From Catenulispora sp. GP43 (GTDB lineage Bacteria; Actinomycetota; Actinomycetes; Streptomycetales; Catenulisporaceae): a DNA stretch of 64,000 bases. The notes under the pieces were generated by a model. That model was not told the DNA's origin. It made no database searches and worked only from the letters and a program-made list of their open reading frames with translations. Numbering within the stretch: position 1 is the stretch's first letter; every line of letters starts with the position of its first letter. The translations under genes and the position numbers were made by a program. The stretch covers positions 124,001 through 188,000 of the forward strand of contig NZ_JBGCCT010000021.1 in the NCBI RefSeq assembly GCF_041260665.1, in the 5' to 3' direction. This document shows, one piece after another, positions 9,780 to 19,110 of the stretch.

Positions 9780-10672
9780 GCGCCAAGCGCACCCTGCACG
9801 CACCGTCCCGCGCCTCGTACCTGTTCCGCGCCAGCGGACGCCAACTGCTGTGCTTCGTGATCGCGTCGTTCGTGTTCGCGGCTCCCCTGGTCTACCTGTT
9901 CCTGCAGTCGTTCAAGACCTTCACCGGCTTCCTCCAGGATCCGACCGGCAGTCCGCATCCGTGGACCAAGCAGAACTTCGGCGATGCCTGGAGCGCCGGG
10001 GACTTCGGCCGAGAGATGATCAATAGTCTGATCTACGCGGTCATCCCGGTCACGATCACGCTGACGCTCGGGGTGTTCCTGGCGTTCCCGATCTCGCGGG
10101 GCTGGTTCCGGCACTCCAACGTGCTGTACAGCTTCTTCATCTTCTCCGGGTTCCTGCCCGGCGGGCTGATCCCGCTGTTCATCGAGGCCCGGGCGCTGCA
10201 CCTGTACAACTCGATGCCCGGCTATCTACTGATGGTCAGCCTGTCGGGGGCCGGGTTCTTCTTCTTCGTCGGCTACATCAAGGGCATCCCGCGCGAGATC
10301 GACGAGGCGGCGGCCCTGGACGGCTGCGGCTACATCCGCTTCATCTTCACGATCGTCATCCCGCAGATGAAGCCGGCCCTGGCGACCTTCGCCATCTTCG
10401 GCTTCGTCGGCGCCTGGAACAACCTGATCCTGCCCCTGGTCATGCTCTCGGACAAGACACTGTGGCCGGTGACGCGCGGCCTGTACTCGTTCTTCGGCGA
10501 GAACACCCAGAACTGGCCGCTGATCGCGGCCGGCACGTTCATCGTCGCCGCGCCGATCCTGCTGCTGTTCATCCTGCTGCAGCGCTTCCTCGTCGAGGGC
10601 GTCGCCGGCGGCGCGGCGTTCGGCACGCAGGGCGTGGCGAAGGCGGCGACCGAGCAGGGGGACGGGGAATGA
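9776..10672 (+). CDS. ABC sugar transporter permease, MalG/UgpE type
   Basis: 298 aa; GTG start overlaps the upstream permease stop (GTGA). The EAA loop EAAALDGCGYIRFIFTIVIP lies near residue 180, with hydrophobic segments before and after it, including CFVIASFVFAAPLVYLFLQ near the N-terminus. It is the second half of the heterodimeric channel. The stop overlaps the ATG of the next gene (ATGA), placing transport and intracellular degradation in one coupled transcript. Confidence 0.9.
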   Translation: MSAKRTLHAPSRASYLFRASGRQLLCFVIASFVFAAPLVYLFLQSFKTFTGFLQDPTGSPHPWTKQNFGDAWSAGDFGREMINSLIYAVIPVTITLTLGVFLAFPISRGWFRHSNVLYSFFIFSGFLPGGLIPLFIEARALHLYNSMPGYLLMVSLSGAGFFFFVGYIKGIPREIDEAAALDGCGYIRFIFTIVIPQMKPALATFAIFGFVGAWNNLILPLVMLSDKTLWPVTRGLYSFFGENTQNWPLIAAGTFIVAAPILLLFILLQRFLVEGVAGGAAFGTQGVAKAATEQGDGE

Positions 10673-13600
10673 GCAGGGTGTGGGGTGCGCAGGACGACCA
10701 TGTCGAGTTCGTCCTGCGCGACCTGATCGACCATCCGGAGTTCGCGTGGCCGCGGACGCTGCTGCGGTATCCGGTGCGGTGGGAGACGACTTCGGTTTCG
10801 GTCATGGCCGAGGAGCTGCGGCTGGTGGATGAGGACGGCGAGGCGGTGCCGTTTCAGCTGACCGGGGTCACCGAGTCGGGTGAGTACTTGGCCGCCGCAA
10901 CGGTCTGCTTCTTCGCGGAGCTCGCGCCGGGACAGAGCCACGAGTTCACGCTCTCGGCGGACGCAGCTCTGCCCCTCGCGCAGGCAGGCGCGGTTTCAGC
11001 AACCGAGACCGACGACGAGATCATCCTCGACAGCGGCCTGGTGCGAGTGCGGCTTCCCGCCAAGCTGCCGGCAGACGGCGAAACACCCGGCCCCATCACC
11101 CACTTCGATCGCGGGGCCGGCTGGGTAGGCAGCTCCACAATCAGCGGGGCGGTCGAGACCATCAAAGCCCGGGTGCTGGAAGCCGGTCCTTTATTCGTGG
11201 ACTGCGAAGTGGCGTACCGGTTCGCCGGCGGCGCCCGCTACACCGCCGTCGTCCGAGCGCTGGCCGGCTGCGGCTTCGTCGAACTGTCGGAAACGATGTC
11301 GGCCGGCCTGAACGCCACCTGGGACCTGGCCTGGACCGGCCTGTCCCCCACCCACCGCTTCTCCTCCGTCTGGCCGCACGAGCAGGCCCGCAGCTGGCGC
11401 GGCATCGATGACCCCATCGTCCTCGGCGGCGGTGGCGAGGATCCGAACTTCTCCGGGCCCGGCGGCACCGAAGATCCCAGCGTGGACATGATGTTCACCG
11501 TCGGGCCCTACGCGCCGAGCTTCGCCTGGGACATCCGCCCCCACGCCGCCTTCTGGGACGAGCGCTCCGGCGACGCGTGCGGCGTATTCATCCGCGACCA
11601 CGCGCAGTGGGACGACCAGCTCTACGCCGTGTGGGCCTCCTCGGACCGGCTCCAACTCCACTTCCGCCACACCGATGACGTCCTGCACTGGACCTGGCCA
11701 TTGCGTCCCGGCACACGCGTCACCGGCATAGCGTTCTACGACCACGCCCCCATCGACCGGCCGTATCAGACTTCGTATGCGCGCGAGCTCCACCACTGGC
11801 AGGGCACGCTCAGCCTCGACCGGGTCAAGGACTGGCAGCTGGAGTACGACGGCGCCCGCCCCGAACCGATCGCCTCCGAGGGCGAGTTCGCCACCGCCGA
11901 CGACTTCGCGAAGGCGTTCTTCGAAGGCGACGAGGGACCGCGGCTCATCGCCCGGGGCGTGAACGAGGTCGGCGGCTATCTCAATATCCTGCAACGGCCG
12001 CTCTACGACCGGTTCCTGGACGGCTACGACCGGCACCGCGAGTCCCTGACCCCCGAGGACCGGCGCCGCGTCGAAGCCCTGCTGCTCCTGTGCGCGTATG
12101 TCTCGGCCGGCGAGGAGATGACGCCGCTGCTGCGCATGCTCGGCGGCCACCCCAACTTCCACGCCGACGGCGTCGCCGCGCTCGCCGCGCTGGCCTGGGC
12201 CTTCCCCGACCACCCGGCCGCCCCGGCGTGGAAGGACCGGTTCGAGAAGGTCGCCGAGGTCCTCGGGCAGGCGTTCACCCGGCCCGCGCTGCCCGCTAAC
12301 GAGGCCGCCGGCGGCCGCTGGACCGAGAGCATCGCCACCTACACCTGGGCCTTCCTGCGTCCGATGACCCTCGGCAACGCCCTGGCCCGGCGCGCCGACG
12401 GCCGCAACCGCCTGGCCGCCCCACAGTACGCGGCGCTCGGCCGCTGGCTGGTCGACGCGCTCACCGCGCCGATCGCCACCCCCGACGGCCCGCTGCGCAT
12501 GCATCCCGCGCAGGGCGCGCACGCCTTCTGGCCCCGCCGCTCCCCGATCGAACTGCGCCGCCTCGCCGACGCGCTGCGCACCTACGAACCGTTGCTCGCC
12601 GAGTACCTGGTCTGGGGCAGTGACGAGAACGCGAAGGGCCTGGACGTCCGGCCCGGCATGCCCGACCCATGGCGGCCGCTGGTGGAGACGGTCGGCGATT
12701 CCGGCACCAATCCCCGCCTCCGCAGCTCCAAGTACACCGGCTACGGCATCACGCTGCGCGCGGACTTCGCCGAGGAGTCCGAGGTCGCGGTCTTCCTCCA
12801 GCAGGTCGACCATGGTCCGAACTATCGCTGGGGCATCGCCGACGACAACGGCTCCGGCCACATCTACTACTACGCCGACGGCCGCGCCTGGAGCGGACAC
12901 GGCCCCGAGGACGCCGGGGACCGCCGCGTGCCGGACGGCACGTTCGCCACGTCCTGCGCGGTGTGGAAGGACGGCGGGTTCCGCGCGATCGGGCAGAACG
13001 TGCTGGAGCGCCCCTTCTACGACCTGGGCTGGGCCCAGTACGCGGAGATCGTGCCGCATCCCGAGGGACCGGTCGCGCGGGAGTACATCAGTCGCAGTGT
13101 CCTGTTGATGGGCTCGGACTACATCGTGGTCCACGACGCCTTCGCGCCGAAGCAGCGCATGGTCTGGACCTGGTCCACGCTGGCCGCCGCGACCGGCCAC
13201 GACGCGAACAGCTTCGCCGAACTCCCGGACCGGATGCCGGCCGTCCACATGCTCAGCGCCGTGCCGTTCGTCGACGAGATCCGCACCTCCACCTCGCAGA
13301 TCCGGCGCTGGGAGGGCTCCGACACCGACGTGCTGGCGGTGGTCAGCCACCGCGGCGACGTGGCCGCCGACGCCCGGCCCTGGGGCGCCAGGATCCGCGG
13401 CCCGCACGGCGTGGACCACGTGTTCCGCGCCGGCCGGGACCCGGTCGGCCTCGACCACACCGCGGACGGTCTGCGCTTCGCCGGCACCGTCGGCGCCATC
13501 CGGGTCGGCGACGACGGCCGCACCCGGCTGGCGCTGGTCCACGGGAGCGCGATCGGGGCCGGCGACGTGCTGCTCACCACGGACGACCCGGATCTGGGCG

Positions 13601-14481
13601 TCAGCCTGGAGTTCGAGGATCCGGCGCACATCACAGGGGCCTACTTCACTCGCAAGGAGACCACCGCGAAGCTGCGTATCGCCTCCGGGCTCGGCTCCGG
13701 AACGCTATTCGTCGACGGTGTCACGCCGATGATGACCCGGCTGGACGACACCGAATTGCTGGTCTCGCTGCCGGCCGGACGGCATCGGTTGGAGTTCACC
13801 CACCGGCTGCCGCGTCCTTCGGCGCCGCGTGTGCTGCGGACCGCGAACAGCAGCACCAGTGCTGTCATCGAGTTCGAACACGTCCAGGCGGCGGAGTCCT
13901 ACGTGATCCAGGTGTCGAAGGACGGCGGGACGCTTTGGGAGACCGCCGGTTCGGCTCGGCAGAGTCCCTTCACGCTGCACAAGCTCGCCACCGGCACGAA
14001 GTACCACGTGCGGGTCGTGGCCGCCAACGCGGACCAGGTCAGCGAGCCCGGTCCGGACTATCCGGTCCACGTCGACACCAAGCGGCCACCGTCCCCGGAC
14101 GGTCTGCGTCTGCGCCTCGGCGCCGGTCACGTGGACGTTTCCTGGGGTGAAGTCCTTGGTGCATCGCGATACCGCTTGTACCGTCGGGTGAAGGGCGATC
14201 TCGGCTATCGGGAGGTGTTCTCAGGGCTGGCGTTCGAGTACCGGGACACCGAACCGGCCTCGGACCGCGTCTACGAATACGCCGTCGCCGCCGAGAACGG
14301 CAACGGCATCGGTCCGGAATCCACGCCGATCGACACGGACGCCGCCAGCTGGCGCTTCTGGGAGCCGCCGGTCGGTGCCGGTGGGCACGAGCCCGGCTTC
14401 CGCCGCCGCCACACGTACAACCAGCCTCCCTACACGCCGGACCCGATCGTCCCCGATACCTATGGGGAGGCGTTGTCATGA
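10669..14481 (+). CDS. Large cytosolic polysaccharide-lyase-like protein with C-terminal fibronectin type III domains
   Basis: 1270 aa with no signal peptide. The ATG overlaps the permease stop. The N-terminal 300 residues look like a beta-sandwich/RIFT-type domain (FVLRDLIDHPEFAWPRTLLR onwards). The middle (about 400-640) is helical, as in alpha/alpha-toroid lyases. It is followed by a beta-rich segment (about 680-1030) of the kind seen in heparinase-like and exo-rhamnogalacturonan lyase-like (YetA/PL26-type) proteins. Two FN3 modules follow at about 1045-1230 (PSAPRVLRTANSSTSAVIEF and PPSPDGLRLRLGAGHVDVSW). The family is uncertain. FN3 modules are more usual in secreted enzymes, so their presence in a protein without a signal is unusual. 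Its place between importer and uronate dehydrogenase suggests it cleaves an imported uronate oligosaccharide. Confidence 0.6.
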   Translation: MSRVWGAQDDHVEFVLRDLIDHPEFAWPRTLLRYPVRWETTSVSVMAEELRLVDEDGEAVPFQLTGVTESGEYLAAATVCFFAELAPGQSHEFTLSADAALPLAQAGAVSATETDDEIILDSGLVRVRLPAKLPADGETPGPITHFDRGAGWVGSSTISGAVETIKARVLEAGPLFVDCEVAYRFAGGARYTAVVRALAGCGFVELSETMSAGLNATWDLAWTGLSPTHRFSSVWPHEQARSWRGIDDPIVLGGGGEDPNFSGPGGTEDPSVDMMFTVGPYAPSFAWDIRPHAAFWDERSGDACGVFIRDHAQWDDQLYAVWASSDRLQLHFRHTDDVLHWTWPLRPGTRVTGIAFYDHAPIDRPYQTSYARELHHWQGTLSLDRVKDWQLEYDGARPEPIASEGEFATADDFAKAFFEGDEGPRLIARGVNEVGGYLNILQRPLYDRFLDGYDRHRESLTPEDRRRVEALLLLCAYVSAGEEMTPLLRMLGGHPNFHADGVAALAALAWAFPDHPAAPAWKDRFEKVAEVLGQAFTRPALPANEAAGGRWTESIATYTWAFLRPMTLGNALARRADGRNRLAAPQYAALGRWLVDALTAPIATPDGPLRMHPAQGAHAFWPRRSPIELRRLADALRTYEPLLAEYLVWGSDENAKGLDVRPGMPDPWRPLVETVGDSGTNPRLRSSKYTGYGITLRADFAEESEVAVFLQQVDHGPNYRWGIADDNGSGHIYYYADGRAWSGHGPEDAGDRRVPDGTFATSCAVWKDGGFRAIGQNVLERPFYDLGWAQYAEIVPHPEGPVAREYISRSVLLMGSDYIVVHDAFAPKQRMVWTWSTLAAATGHDANSFAELPDRMPAVHMLSAVPFVDEIRTSTSQIRRWEGSDTDVLAVVSHRGDVAADARPWGARIRGPHGVDHVFRAGRDPVGLDHTADGLRFAGTVGAIRVGDDGRTRLALVHGSAIGAGDVLLTTDDPDLGVSLEFEDPAHITGAYFTRKETTAKLRIASGLGSGTLFVDGVTPMMTRLDDTELLVSLPAGRHRLEFTHRLPRPSAPRVLRTANSSTSAVIEFEHVQAAESYVIQVSKDGGTLWETAGSARQSPFTLHKLATGTKYHVRVVAANADQVSEPGPDYPVHVDTKRPPSPDGLRLRLGAGHVDVSWGEVLGASRYRLYRRVKGDLGYREVFSGLAFEYRDTEPASDRVYEYAVAAENGNGIGPESTPIDTDAASWRFWEPPVGAGGHEPGFRRRHTYNQPPYTPDPIVPDTYGEALS

Positions 14482-15284
14482 CCGAACGGATCCTGATCAC
14501 CGGCGCGGCGGGACGCATCGGCACAGCTCTGCGGCCGCTGCTCGCGCGACCGGGCCGGATATTGCGGCTCCTGGACATCAACCCGGTGGAACCCGGCCAG
14601 GACGACGCGGAGATCGTCACCGCCTCCTTCAACGACCCGGACGCGATCGACGGGGCGTGCAAGGGTGTGGACGCCGTCGTGCACCTCGGAGGGAAGCCCG
14701 GCGAGGGCCCGTGGGAAGAGCTGGCCGAGGTGAATGTCGAGGGTACCCGCCAAGTGCTGGAAGCCGCGGTACGGCAGGGGGTACCGCGGATCGTCCTGGC
14801 CTCGAGCATCCATGCCGCCGGCTTCTGGACCCGGGACGACGTCGGGCCGGACGGTTCCCTCCCGGCCGGTGTGGCTCCGCGCCCGGACACCCTTTACGGC
14901 GTGAGCAAGGCGGCGGTGGAGGCGTTGGGGAGCCTGTACCACTCGCGCTTCGGCATCGATGTCAGCTGTCTGCGATTGGGCGCGTACCGGTCCGAGCCGT
15001 TGTCCACCGTGGACCTCACGGTCTGGATCTCCCACGGGGACGGCGCGCGCCTGGTCGAGGCGTGTCTGGCCGTGCCGGCCCCGGCCGCCTTCCGGGTGCT
15101 GTGGGGCATCTCGGCAAACGCCCGGGGCTGGTTCTCCCTCGCCGAGGGCGAGGCGATCGGCTACCGGCCCGAGGACGACGCCGAGCGCTTCGCGGCCGGC
15201 ATCGCCGGTCTCGAGCGCTTCGACTGGTCCGACCCGGTCCTGCACCGGGTCGGCGGCGGTTTCTGCGCCATGCCGCTGGGTTGA
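14478..15284 (+). CDS. udh: NAD-dependent uronate dehydrogenase
   Basis: 268-aa atypical short-chain dehydrogenase of the Udh family, which oxidises D-glucuronate or D-galacturonate with NAD+ to aldarolactones. The Rossmann motif is GAAGRIG near residue 9. The family features are VVHLGG, then SSIHAAGFW, the catalytic YGVSK, and VLWGISANARGWFSLAEGEA, followed by the GYRPEDDAE tail shared with the Agrobacterium enzyme. The ATG overlaps the stop of the large lyase-like gene (ATGA). Together with the SMP-30 lactonase at the start of the locus it forms an oxidative uronate branch leading to aldarate. Confidence 0.85.
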   Translation: MTERILITGAAGRIGTALRPLLARPGRILRLLDINPVEPGQDDAEIVTASFNDPDAIDGACKGVDAVVHLGGKPGEGPWEELAEVNVEGTRQVLEAAVRQGVPRIVLASSIHAAGFWTRDDVGPDGSLPAGVAPRPDTLYGVSKAAVEALGSLYHSRFGIDVSCLRLGAYRSEPLSTVDLTVWISHGDGARLVEACLAVPAPAAFRVLWGISANARGWFSLAEGEAIGYRPEDDAERFAAGIAGLERFDWSDPVLHRVGGGFCAMPLG

Positions 15285-15352
15285 TCGGGACGCCCGCGGC
15301 TTGTTGATCCCCCTCGGCGCTCGTCCGAGGGGACCTGGAAAGGACGAACGCA

Positions 15353-16162
15353 GTGAAAGAGCACGCGGGGCGGGTCGCCCTGGTCACGGGAGGGGCGAGC
15401 GGGATCGGCCGGGCCACGGCCGAACTGCTCGCCGCCGCCGGGGCCGCGGTGGCGGTCAACGGGCTGCGGGAGGGTGACGCGGCCGAGACCGTCGAGGCGA
15501 TCGCCGCGGCCGGCGGCCGGGCCGTCCCGGTGATCGCAGACGTCTGCGACGCCTCGGCGGTCGAGCGCGCGGTGCAGACCGCCGTCGACGCCTTCGGCCG
15601 GCTGGACGTGCTGGTCACCTCGGCGGGCATCCAGCGCTACGGGACCGTGGCCGACACCGAGGAGAAGACCTGGGACGAGGTGTTCGCGGTCAACGTCAAG
15701 GGCGTGTTCCTGGCCGCGCGTGCCGCACTGCCGCATCTGCGGCGCTCGGGGGACGGCGCGATCGTCGTGGTGTCGTCGGTGCAGGCGGTGGCGACGCAGG
15801 CGAACGTCGCGGCGTACACCGCCGGCAAGGGCGCGCTGGGCGCTCTGGTGCGGTCCATGGCGATCGACGAGGCGCCGTACGGAGTGCGGGTGAACGCCGT
15901 GTGCCCGGGCTCGGTGGACACCCCGATGCTGCGGCGCTCGGCGCGGCTGTTCAGCGACGGCACGCAGGAGGGGGTCGATGCCCTGCTGGGCCAGTGGGGG
16001 CGTGCGCATCCGCTGGGCCGGATCGCGCAACCGGCGGAGGTCGCGGAGGTGGTGGCGTTCCTGGCCGGGCGCCGGTCCGCGTTCGTGACCGGCGCCGATA
16101 TCCGGGTGGACGGCGGCCTGCTGGCCTCGCTGGCGGTCGCCCTGCCGGAAGACGGGGAGTGA
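15353..16162 (+). CDS. SDR-family oxidoreductase, possibly D-mannonate oxidoreductase
   Basis: 269-aa classical short-chain dehydrogenase. It has TGGASGIG for NAD(P) binding near residue 12, TSAGIQ, a serine motif in IVVVSSVQ, YTAGK with the catalytic Tyr/Lys, and NAVCPGSVDTPM. The GTG start has GGAAAGGAC upstream. It ends directly against the uxuA-type gene with no intergenic space. In Bacillus the SDR encoded beside uxuA is the mannonate oxidoreductase UxuB, so fructuronate-to-mannonate reduction is the best guess, but SDR specificity cannot be read from sequence. Confidence 0.8.
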   Translation: MKEHAGRVALVTGGASGIGRATAELLAAAGAAVAVNGLREGDAAETVEAIAAAGGRAVPVIADVCDASAVERAVQTAVDAFGRLDVLVTSAGIQRYGTVADTEEKTWDEVFAVNVKGVFLAARAALPHLRRSGDGAIVVVSSVQAVATQANVAAYTAGKGALGALVRSMAIDEAPYGVRVNAVCPGSVDTPMLRRSARLFSDGTQEGVDALLGQWGRAHPLGRIAQPAEVAEVVAFLAGRRSAFVTGADIRVDGGLLASLAVALPEDGE

Positions 16163-17203
16163 GTGACGCCGATGCGGGTGGCTCTGGGGCATGTCGACGA
16201 GTACGACGAGCGGACAGCGATGTTCGCGCATCAGCTGGGTTTGCAGAGCGTGCAGCTTCATACGCCGAGCAATCTCGTTGGCGCTGAAGGGTTCTGGTCG
16301 GAGGCGGAGCTGCGGGCCTTGCGAGAGCGGATCGAGGGTGACGGGCTGCGGCTGGAAGGGCTGGAGAACGTTCCGGCCGCGCACTTCGCGCTGATTCAGC
16401 GTGGGGCCGCGGGGCGGGACGAGCAGATCGAGAACTACCGGCGGACGGTTCGGAACATGGGTGCCGCCGGGATCCCGGTGCTCGGGCATCACTGGATGCC
16501 GACCTATGTGTGGCGGACGTCGATGGAGGCGGTGGGGCGCGGGGGCGCGCACGTCTCGTCGTTCGATCTGGCCGATGCCGCGGCGGGGAACGCTTTAGCG
16601 GCGTACAAGCTGACGCCGGAGGAGCCGATCGATCCGCCGCTGAGTGCCGAGGACATGTGGGCGAACTACCAGTACTTCCTGGACGCGGTCTTGCCGGTCG
16701 CGGAGGAGGTGGGGGTACGGCTGAGTCTGCACCCTGATGATCCGCCGGTCGCCGAGCCGCTGGGCGGCGCGGCACGGATCTTCACTTCGCCGACGGCGCT
16801 CGCCGAGGCGCGGGACCGCGCGCATGGCAGCCGTGCCTGGGGCCTGACGCTGTGCACCGGGACGGTTTCGGCGATGGCGGGGGCGGCCAACGTCACGGAG
16901 GTCATCGATTTGCTGGGGCCAAGTGGGCACATCGCGTACGTGCACTTCCGGGATGTGCGCGGGACGGTGCCGACGTTCGCGGAGTGCTTCCTCGGCGAGG
17001 GCAACTTCCATCCGCCGAGCATTCTGCGGCGGCTGCACAAGGTCGGGTTCGACGGTTTCGCCATCGACGACCACGTGCCGGCCCTGGTCGGGGATGCGGC
17101 GACGTGGGGTGACACGTCTTCGGAGGCCTATTGCAGCCGGGGACGCGCCCACGAACTGGGGTACATCTCAGGGATCGTGGACGCACTCGGCATCGGCGGC
17201 TGA
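16163..17203 (+). CDS. uxuA: D-mannonate dehydratase, UxuA family
   Basis: 346 aa. The TIM-barrel fold and motifs are those of UxuA (EC 4.2.1.8), which converts D-mannonate to 2-keto-3-deoxygluconate. Visible elements are the early QSVQLHTPSN, RLSLHPDDPPVAEP, the metal-site LCTGTVS, IAYVHFRDVRG with FAECFLGEGNF, and DGFAIDDHVP. The GTG at 16163 immediately follows the SDR stop (TGAGTG); ATG at 16172 is an alternative start. This is the last gene of the + strand operon; the next gene is convergent, 3 bp beyond the stop. It is the second mannonate-dehydratase-type enzyme in the locus, unrelated in fold subgroup to the ManD-like one. Confidence 0.85.
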   Translation: MTPMRVALGHVDEYDERTAMFAHQLGLQSVQLHTPSNLVGAEGFWSEAELRALRERIEGDGLRLEGLENVPAAHFALIQRGAAGRDEQIENYRRTVRNMGAAGIPVLGHHWMPTYVWRTSMEAVGRGGAHVSSFDLADAAAGNALAAYKLTPEEPIDPPLSAEDMWANYQYFLDAVLPVAEEVGVRLSLHPDDPPVAEPLGGAARIFTSPTALAEARDRAHGSRAWGLTLCTGTVSAMAGAANVTEVIDLLGPSGHIAYVHFRDVRGTVPTFAECFLGEGNFHPPSILRRLHKVGFDGFAIDDHVPALVGDAATWGDTSSEAYCSRGRAHELGYISGIVDALGIGG

Positions 17204-17206
17204 GGA

Positions 17207-18310
17207 TCAATCCTCGTCGTACACCTCCGGCTCCGCCTTGTCCCACGCGGCCTCGAACACGGCCCGCTCCACCGCGGCCCGGCCCAGGGCCGGGTCGTAG
17301 AGGTCGAAGGGCGGGTTGAAGGGCCAGTCGTCGGTCTTCCTGAAGGAACCGTCGGCGTACTCGACGACCTGGCGGGTGCGGTAGCCGTCCGCGCCGATCT
17401 CGGTGAGGTAGAAGGCCTCGCCGTGTTCGGTGTCCTCGTCCCAGGCCTGGCGGAGGTGGACCGTGCCGCGGCCGACGAGCGCGCCGAAGCCGGGCTGGTC
17501 GCGCTGTCCGTCACGAGTCGCCTTGAGGCTGGTCAACGGGTTCTCGTCGGCCGCGTCGATGTCGATCTCCTGCAGGTCCCAGTCCGCGGCGCGCTCGACG
17601 CTCTGCCTGGAGGTCACCACGACGACGTCCGCGACCCGTTCCATGATCTCCTTGGCGCTGCGGGCCGTGACCCACCACCACAGGCCGCCCATGCCGTAGT
17701 CGTGGCAGACGAGGTAGCGCTCCTTCACACCGTCGCGGTAGCCCTCGGGCGAGGGGTCGGCGACGCGGAAGCCGAGTTCCTCGCCGGCCCGCATGGCCGC
17801 CTTGGCCTGATCCGCGCCGGTCTCGTGCCAGTTGATGAGCTGTGGGGCGCGCTCCAGGCTGGTCATGAAGCGGCGGTTGGTGCGGCCGTTGTCGGGGTCG
17901 GGGCCGATGGGTTCGTAGCCGATGATCGGGGCCGCGTAGCGGATCTGCGCGTACGGCTCGGGATGCTTCTCCAGCCAGGTGACCACCTGGTGGCCCAGGT
18001 AGATCGCGCGATCGGTGTCGATGCGGATCTGGGACTCCTCCATCGCCTCGCGCGCGGCGGTGCGCAGCAGGTCGCCGCCGTCCTCGGGCTCCGGGCGGCC
18101 GCCGGGGAGGGTGTAGCGGTGCGGGTGCTGGGGGCCGCGGTCCTGGATCAGGACCCTGCCGTCGTCGGGGTCGAGGGCCCAGACGTAAGCCTGCGTCACC
18201 GGCATACCGGGCGGGACCGGGGTCTGGTGCCACTCCATGCGCGGCAGTTCCGGATCCGCCGGCTGGTGCGCGTGTTCCGGCTGTTCCCCGTGGTGTTCCT
18301 CGGCGTCCAT
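17207..18310 (-). CDS. Nudix hydrolase-domain protein
   Basis: 367 aa. The N-terminal half has a Nudix fold: AYVWALDPDDGRVLIQD leads to a Nudix box with G and the REAMEE core in the pattern GRPEPEDGG...AAREAMEESQI (about residues 85-110), the Mg2+-binding site that cleaves nucleoside diphosphate derivatives. The C-terminal 180 residues (WWWVTARSAKEIMERVADVV and beyond) form an additional domain I do not recognise. ATG 18310 is chosen for GGATGGAGGAGCG upstream. The substrate is unknown. It runs convergently with uxuA and divergently from the rhomboid-like gene. Confidence 0.75.
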   Translation of the reverse strand: MDAEEHHGEQPEHAHQPADPELPRMEWHQTPVPPGMPVTQAYVWALDPDDGRVLIQDRGPQHPHRYTLPGGRPEPEDGGDLLRTAAREAMEESQIRIDTDRAIYLGHQVVTWLEKHPEPYAQIRYAAPIIGYEPIGPDPDNGRTNRRFMTSLERAPQLINWHETGADQAKAAMRAGEELGFRVADPSPEGYRDGVKERYLVCHDYGMGGLWWWVTARSAKEIMERVADVVVVTSRQSVERAADWDLQEIDIDAADENPLTSLKATRDGQRDQPGFGALVGRGTVHLRQAWDEDTEHGEAFYLTEIGADGYRTRQVVEYADGSFRKTDDWPFNPPFDLYDPALGRAAVERAVFEAAWDKAEPEVYDED

Positions 18311-18390
18311 CGCTCCTCCATCCTCGACTCGGAAGCCCATTGTGGCCGGTGATCCAGCGCCGGACGGGGTGTTTCTGCCAAGCTCGGCTC

Positions 18391-19110
18391 ATGGCGATCG
18401 TTTTCCGAGCGGCGCGCGCCTACCCGCGCCGCAACCCGATGACGTTCGCCTACCTGCTGGTCATCGTGGCCGGGCTGCTGTTCCTGACGAAGGTCCTGTC
18501 CGGCCCCGCCGCCGACCACCTGAAGATCACGATCAGCACCAACCCGCACAACATGGCCCATGACCCGCTGGCGGTCCTGCTGGCCAGCCCCTTGTTCGCG
18601 GCCACCGACAGCGGCCTGCTCTCCCATCTCCTGATCATCGCAGGCGGCGTCGGTGTCTGCATGGCCGCGCTGGAACGCCGGGTCGGCGCCGTCCGCACGG
18701 CCGCGGTGTTCCTGCTCGCCAACACCGTCGCCACCGCCGTGGCCACCAGCGTCGCCGCCGCCGCGATCCACTCCGGCCGCTACCCGGCGAAGTGGTGGGA
18801 CGGCTACGACTACGGCATCAGCTACGGCGTGCTGGCGATCGCCGCGTCGGTGACGCCGCTGGTTCCGTCGGTGCCGTTGGTGCCGCGCGCGATGCGGCTG
18901 CTGTGGGCGGCGGGGGTGTTCGCCTACCCGTTCGTCAGCGCGCAGTGGTTCGGGCTGCTGCCGAACTTCGCGACCATCGGGCACGAGACGGCCGCCGCGT
19001 GCGGGCTCGCCGCGGGGTACTTCCTGATGCGGGACGGCGCGGCGCCGACCCCGGTCCCTAGGACTCCTGTGCCGGCCGTCGCAGCGCCACCGTCAGCACC
19101 GTCGCCTTAA
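18391..19110 (+). CDS. Rhomboid-like membrane protein
   Basis: 239 aa with about six hydrophobic segments. The GISYG motif (142-146, Ser144) and a later His198 in ATIGHETAA within the next membrane helix match the Ser-His dyad arrangement of rhomboid intramembrane serine proteases. The surrounding sequence is divergent, and proteolytic activity is inference. ATG 18391 is the start nearest the first membrane segment. The Pro-rich tail (PTPVPRTPVPAVAAPPSAP) overlaps the convergent methyltransferase gene by 53 bp. Confidence 0.65.
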   Translation: MAIVFRAARAYPRRNPMTFAYLLVIVAGLLFLTKVLSGPAADHLKITISTNPHNMAHDPLAVLLASPLFAATDSGLLSHLLIIAGGVGVCMAALERRVGAVRTAAVFLLANTVATAVATSVAAAAIHSGRYPAKWWDGYDYGISYGVLAIAASVTPLVPSVPLVPRAMRLLWAAGVFAYPFVSAQWFGLLPNFATIGHETAAACGLAAGYFLMRDGAAPTPVPRTPVPAVAAPPSAPSP

